A DNA stretch of 64,000 nt, from positions 35,491,501-35,555,500 of the forward strand of contig NC_079878.1 of the NCBI RefSeq assembly GCF_029227915.1. Reading direction: 5' to 3'. Both the position numbers and the translations under genes were made by a program. The DNA comes from Hydractinia symbiolongicarpus. Lineage: Eukaryota > Cnidaria > Hydrozoa > Anthoathecata > Hydractiniidae. The notes beneath the pieces were generated by a model. It was not told the origin of the DNA. It saw nothing but the letters and a program-made list of their open reading frames with translations, and made no database searches. This document shows, piece by piece, positions 61,671-64,000 of this stretch; positions within the stretch are counted from its first letter, which is position 1, and each line of letters opens with the position of its first letter.

Positions 61671-63160
61671 AGTCTCACTGTCAATGGTTTCTCTGGTAAA
61701 AGCGATGCAACCTAGTAATATCAGAAACATATCGCTAAATACATGTTGGTACCAATATGTGACGTAACTGTTGAAACTCAAACGGACTGATACCGTTAGA
61801 AAGTCAATGAAATGTAGTTTTGGAAACTGTCTCTATTTTCTAAGCGAGCGCTAACGGCTAGGATTGGTCCCACAGTAACGAATGACTTATTTATCTAAAT
61901 TGTTAAACAAAGCGCTGCCACAGCGCCCAGTGTAATCGCTGAGATACAGCAATCATGTCAAATTAAGAAGAATGTTATTTTTTAGAGTCCAATTGAGTCA
62001 TTTATCTCATTTATAAAGTCAAAATCCAAAATCAGTTTAATTAAGTCTCACAGTCAATCGTTTCACTGTTAAAAGCGGTGCAAGCTAGTAATGTCAGAAA
62101 AATATCGCTAAATATATGTTGGTACGGATATGTGACGCAAGCGTTGTACCTGAAACGGACTGATACCGTTAGAAAGTCAATGAAATTTAGTTTTGGAAAC
62201 TGTCTCTATTTTCTCAGCGCGCGTTAACGGCTAGGATTGGTCCCACAGTAACAAATGACTTATTTATCTAAATCTTTAAATGAAACGCTACCACAGCGCC
62301 CAGTGTAATCTCTGAGATACAGCAATCATGTCAAATTAAGAAGAATGTTATTTTTTAGAGTCCAACTGTGTCATTTATCTCATTTATAAAGTCAAAGTCC
62401 AAAATCAGTTCAATTAAGTTTCACAGTCAATCGTTTTACTGTTAAAAGCGATGCAAGCTAGTAATGTCAGAAAAATATCGCTAAATACATGTTGGTGCGA
62501 ATATGAGACGCAAGCGTTGTACCTGAAACGGACTGATACCGTTAAAAAGTCAACGAAATGTAGTTTTGGACACTGTGTCTATTTTCTCAGCGCGCGCTAA
62601 CGGCTAGGGTTGGTCCCACAGTAACAAATGACTTATTTATCTAAATTTTTAAATGAAATGCTACCACAGCGCCCAGTGTAATCGCTGAGATACAGCAATC
62701 ATGTCAAATTAAGAAGAATGTAACTTTTTAGGGTCCAATTGTGTCATTTATCTCATTTATAAAGTCAAAGTCCAAAATCAGTTCAATTAAGTCTCACAGT
62801 CAATCGTTTCACTGTTAAAAGCGGTGCAAGCTAGTAATGTCAGAAAAATATCGCTAAATACATGTTGGCACGAATATGTGACGCAAGCGTTGTACCTGAA
62901 ACGGACTGATACCGTTAGAAATTCAATGCAATTTAGTTTGGAAACTGTCTCTATTTTCTCAGCGCACGTTAACGGCTAGGATTGGTTCCACAGTAACAAA
63001 TGACTTATTTATCTAAATTTTTAAATGAAATGCTACCACAGCGCCCAATGTAATCGCTGAGATACAGCAATCATGTCAAATTAAGAAGAATGTAACTTTT
63101 TAGAGTCCAATTGTGTCATTTATCTCATTTATAAAGTCAAAGTCCAAAATCAGTTCAATT
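61671..63160. repeat. 4-unit higher-order repeat, 1,491 bp, copy 2
   Basis: Tandem copy of 60180-61670. After 63160 the sequence does not start a third copy. It continues instead as a relative of 58.7-59.5 kb (offset about 4,473 bp) up to the end of the window. Confidence 0.85.
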
Positions 63161-64000
63161 AAGTCTCACAGTCAATCGTTTCACTGTTAAAAGCGATGCA
63201 AGCTAGTAATGTCAGAAAAATATCGCTAAATACATGTTGGTACGAATATGTGACGCAAGCGTTGTACCTGAAACGGACTGATACCGTTAAAATGTCAATG
63301 AAATTTAGTTTTGGAAACTGTCTCTATTTTCTCAGCGCGCGTTAAGGGCTAGGATTGGTCCCACAGTAACAAATGACTTATTTATCTAAATCTTTAAATG
63401 AAATGCTACCACAGCGCCCAGTGTAATCGCTGAGATACAGCAATCATGTCAAATTAAGAAGAATGTTATTTTTTAGAGTCCAACTGTGTCATTTATCTCA
63501 TTTATAAAGTCAAAGTCCAAAATCAGTTCAATTAAGTTTTACAGTCAATCGTTTTACTGTTAAAAGCGATGCAAGCTAGTAATGTCAGAAAAATATCGCT
63601 AAATACATGTTGGTGCGAATATGAGACGCAAGCGTTGTACCTGAAACGGACTGATACCGTTAAAAAGTCAACGAAATGTAGTTTTGGACACTGTGTCTAT
63701 TTTCTCAGCGCGCGCTAACGGCTAGGGTTGGTCCCACAGTAACAAATGACTTATTTATCTAAAATTTTAAATGAAATGCTACCACAGCGCCCAGTGTAAT
63801 CGCTGAGATACAGCAATCATGTCAAATTAAGAAGAATGTATTTTTTTAGGGTCCAATTGTGTTATTTATCTCATTTATAAAGTCAAAGTCCAAAATCAGT
63901 TCAATTAAGTCTCACAGTCAATCGTTTCACTGGTAAAAGCGATGTCACCAAGTTATGTCAGAAAAATATCGCTAAATACAAGTTGGTACGAATATGTGAC

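Larger units (their letters stand above)
45509..64000. repeat. Satellite array, right part (~373-bp unit, about 50 copies)
   Basis: The same satellite in the same orientation, resuming exactly where the transposon interrupts it: the unit broken at 41704 (…TTTTTAAACAAA) continues at 45509 (AAAGCGCTGCCACAGCGCCC). From about 53.2 kb onward the units are strongly homogenised in longer blocks. Block copies are offset by about 3,355 bp (53266 versus 56621; 54666 versus 58021), 1,491 bp (60180-61670 versus 61671-63160) and 4,473 bp (58021 versus 62494). The array runs past base 64000. Confidence 0.97.

Noticed and set aside
1-64000. rRNA spacer repeats, histone or tRNA cluster
   Set aside because: No rRNA core, tRNA box pattern or histone frame was recognised anywhere between or within units.

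Overview
The window is eukaryotic, repeat-dominated DNA. About 60.2 kb of the 64 kb is a single tandem satellite with a basic unit of about 373 bp, roughly 160 units (about 112 left and 50 right of one interruption). The landmark GCTAGG falls at 61, 434, 807, 1180, 1553, 1926 and so on, at 373-bp steps. All units are in one orientation and the array runs off both ends of the window. I see no rRNA, tRNA, CRISPR or conventional host gene. The only real coding region sits in a 3,804-bp transposon (41705-45508).

Layout. 1-41704 is a satellite array in which units of several subfamilies are mixed and re-amplified as multi-unit blocks. The clearest blocks are: a 5-unit block of 1,844 bp present twice (3061-4904 and 4905-6748); a 3-unit duplication (about 6890-7780 and 8010-8900); a copy of the first ~1.75 kb of the window at about 9538-11290; a 6-unit (~2,237 bp) periodicity across about 11.8-18.35 kb; and single-unit runs near 27.3-28.4 kb and 37.7-38.4 kb. 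41705-45508 is a DNA transposon with terminal inverted repeats, a 3-bp AAA target duplication and one long minus-strand transposase-like reading frame. 45509-64000 is the same satellite, resuming in the same unit that the transposon broke, and ending in the most homogenised part of the window (two 1,491-bp 4-unit blocks at 60180-63160).

The transposase-like protein has the order of acidic and histidine motifs expected of the RNase-H-fold transposases of the CMC (CACTA/Mirage/Chapaev) and Transib/RAG1 group. These are GGDGAP, then LPNDMKM, then EPLHLKNN, then MEGREQKH, and finally a cysteine-pair zinc motif. The element ends begin with CAC and share a second, in-register 9-bp block, a two-part end. 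Superfamily assignment is an inference from motifs and ends, made without a database search.

Organism: a eukaryote with moderately AT-rich DNA. An intron is suspected at the 5' side of the transposase. An invertebrate animal is my best guess, with low confidence; nothing seen fixes the phylum. A megabase-scale satellite of this kind would fit pericentromeric, centromeric or subtelomeric heterochromatin, but position on the chromosome cannot be read from the window.
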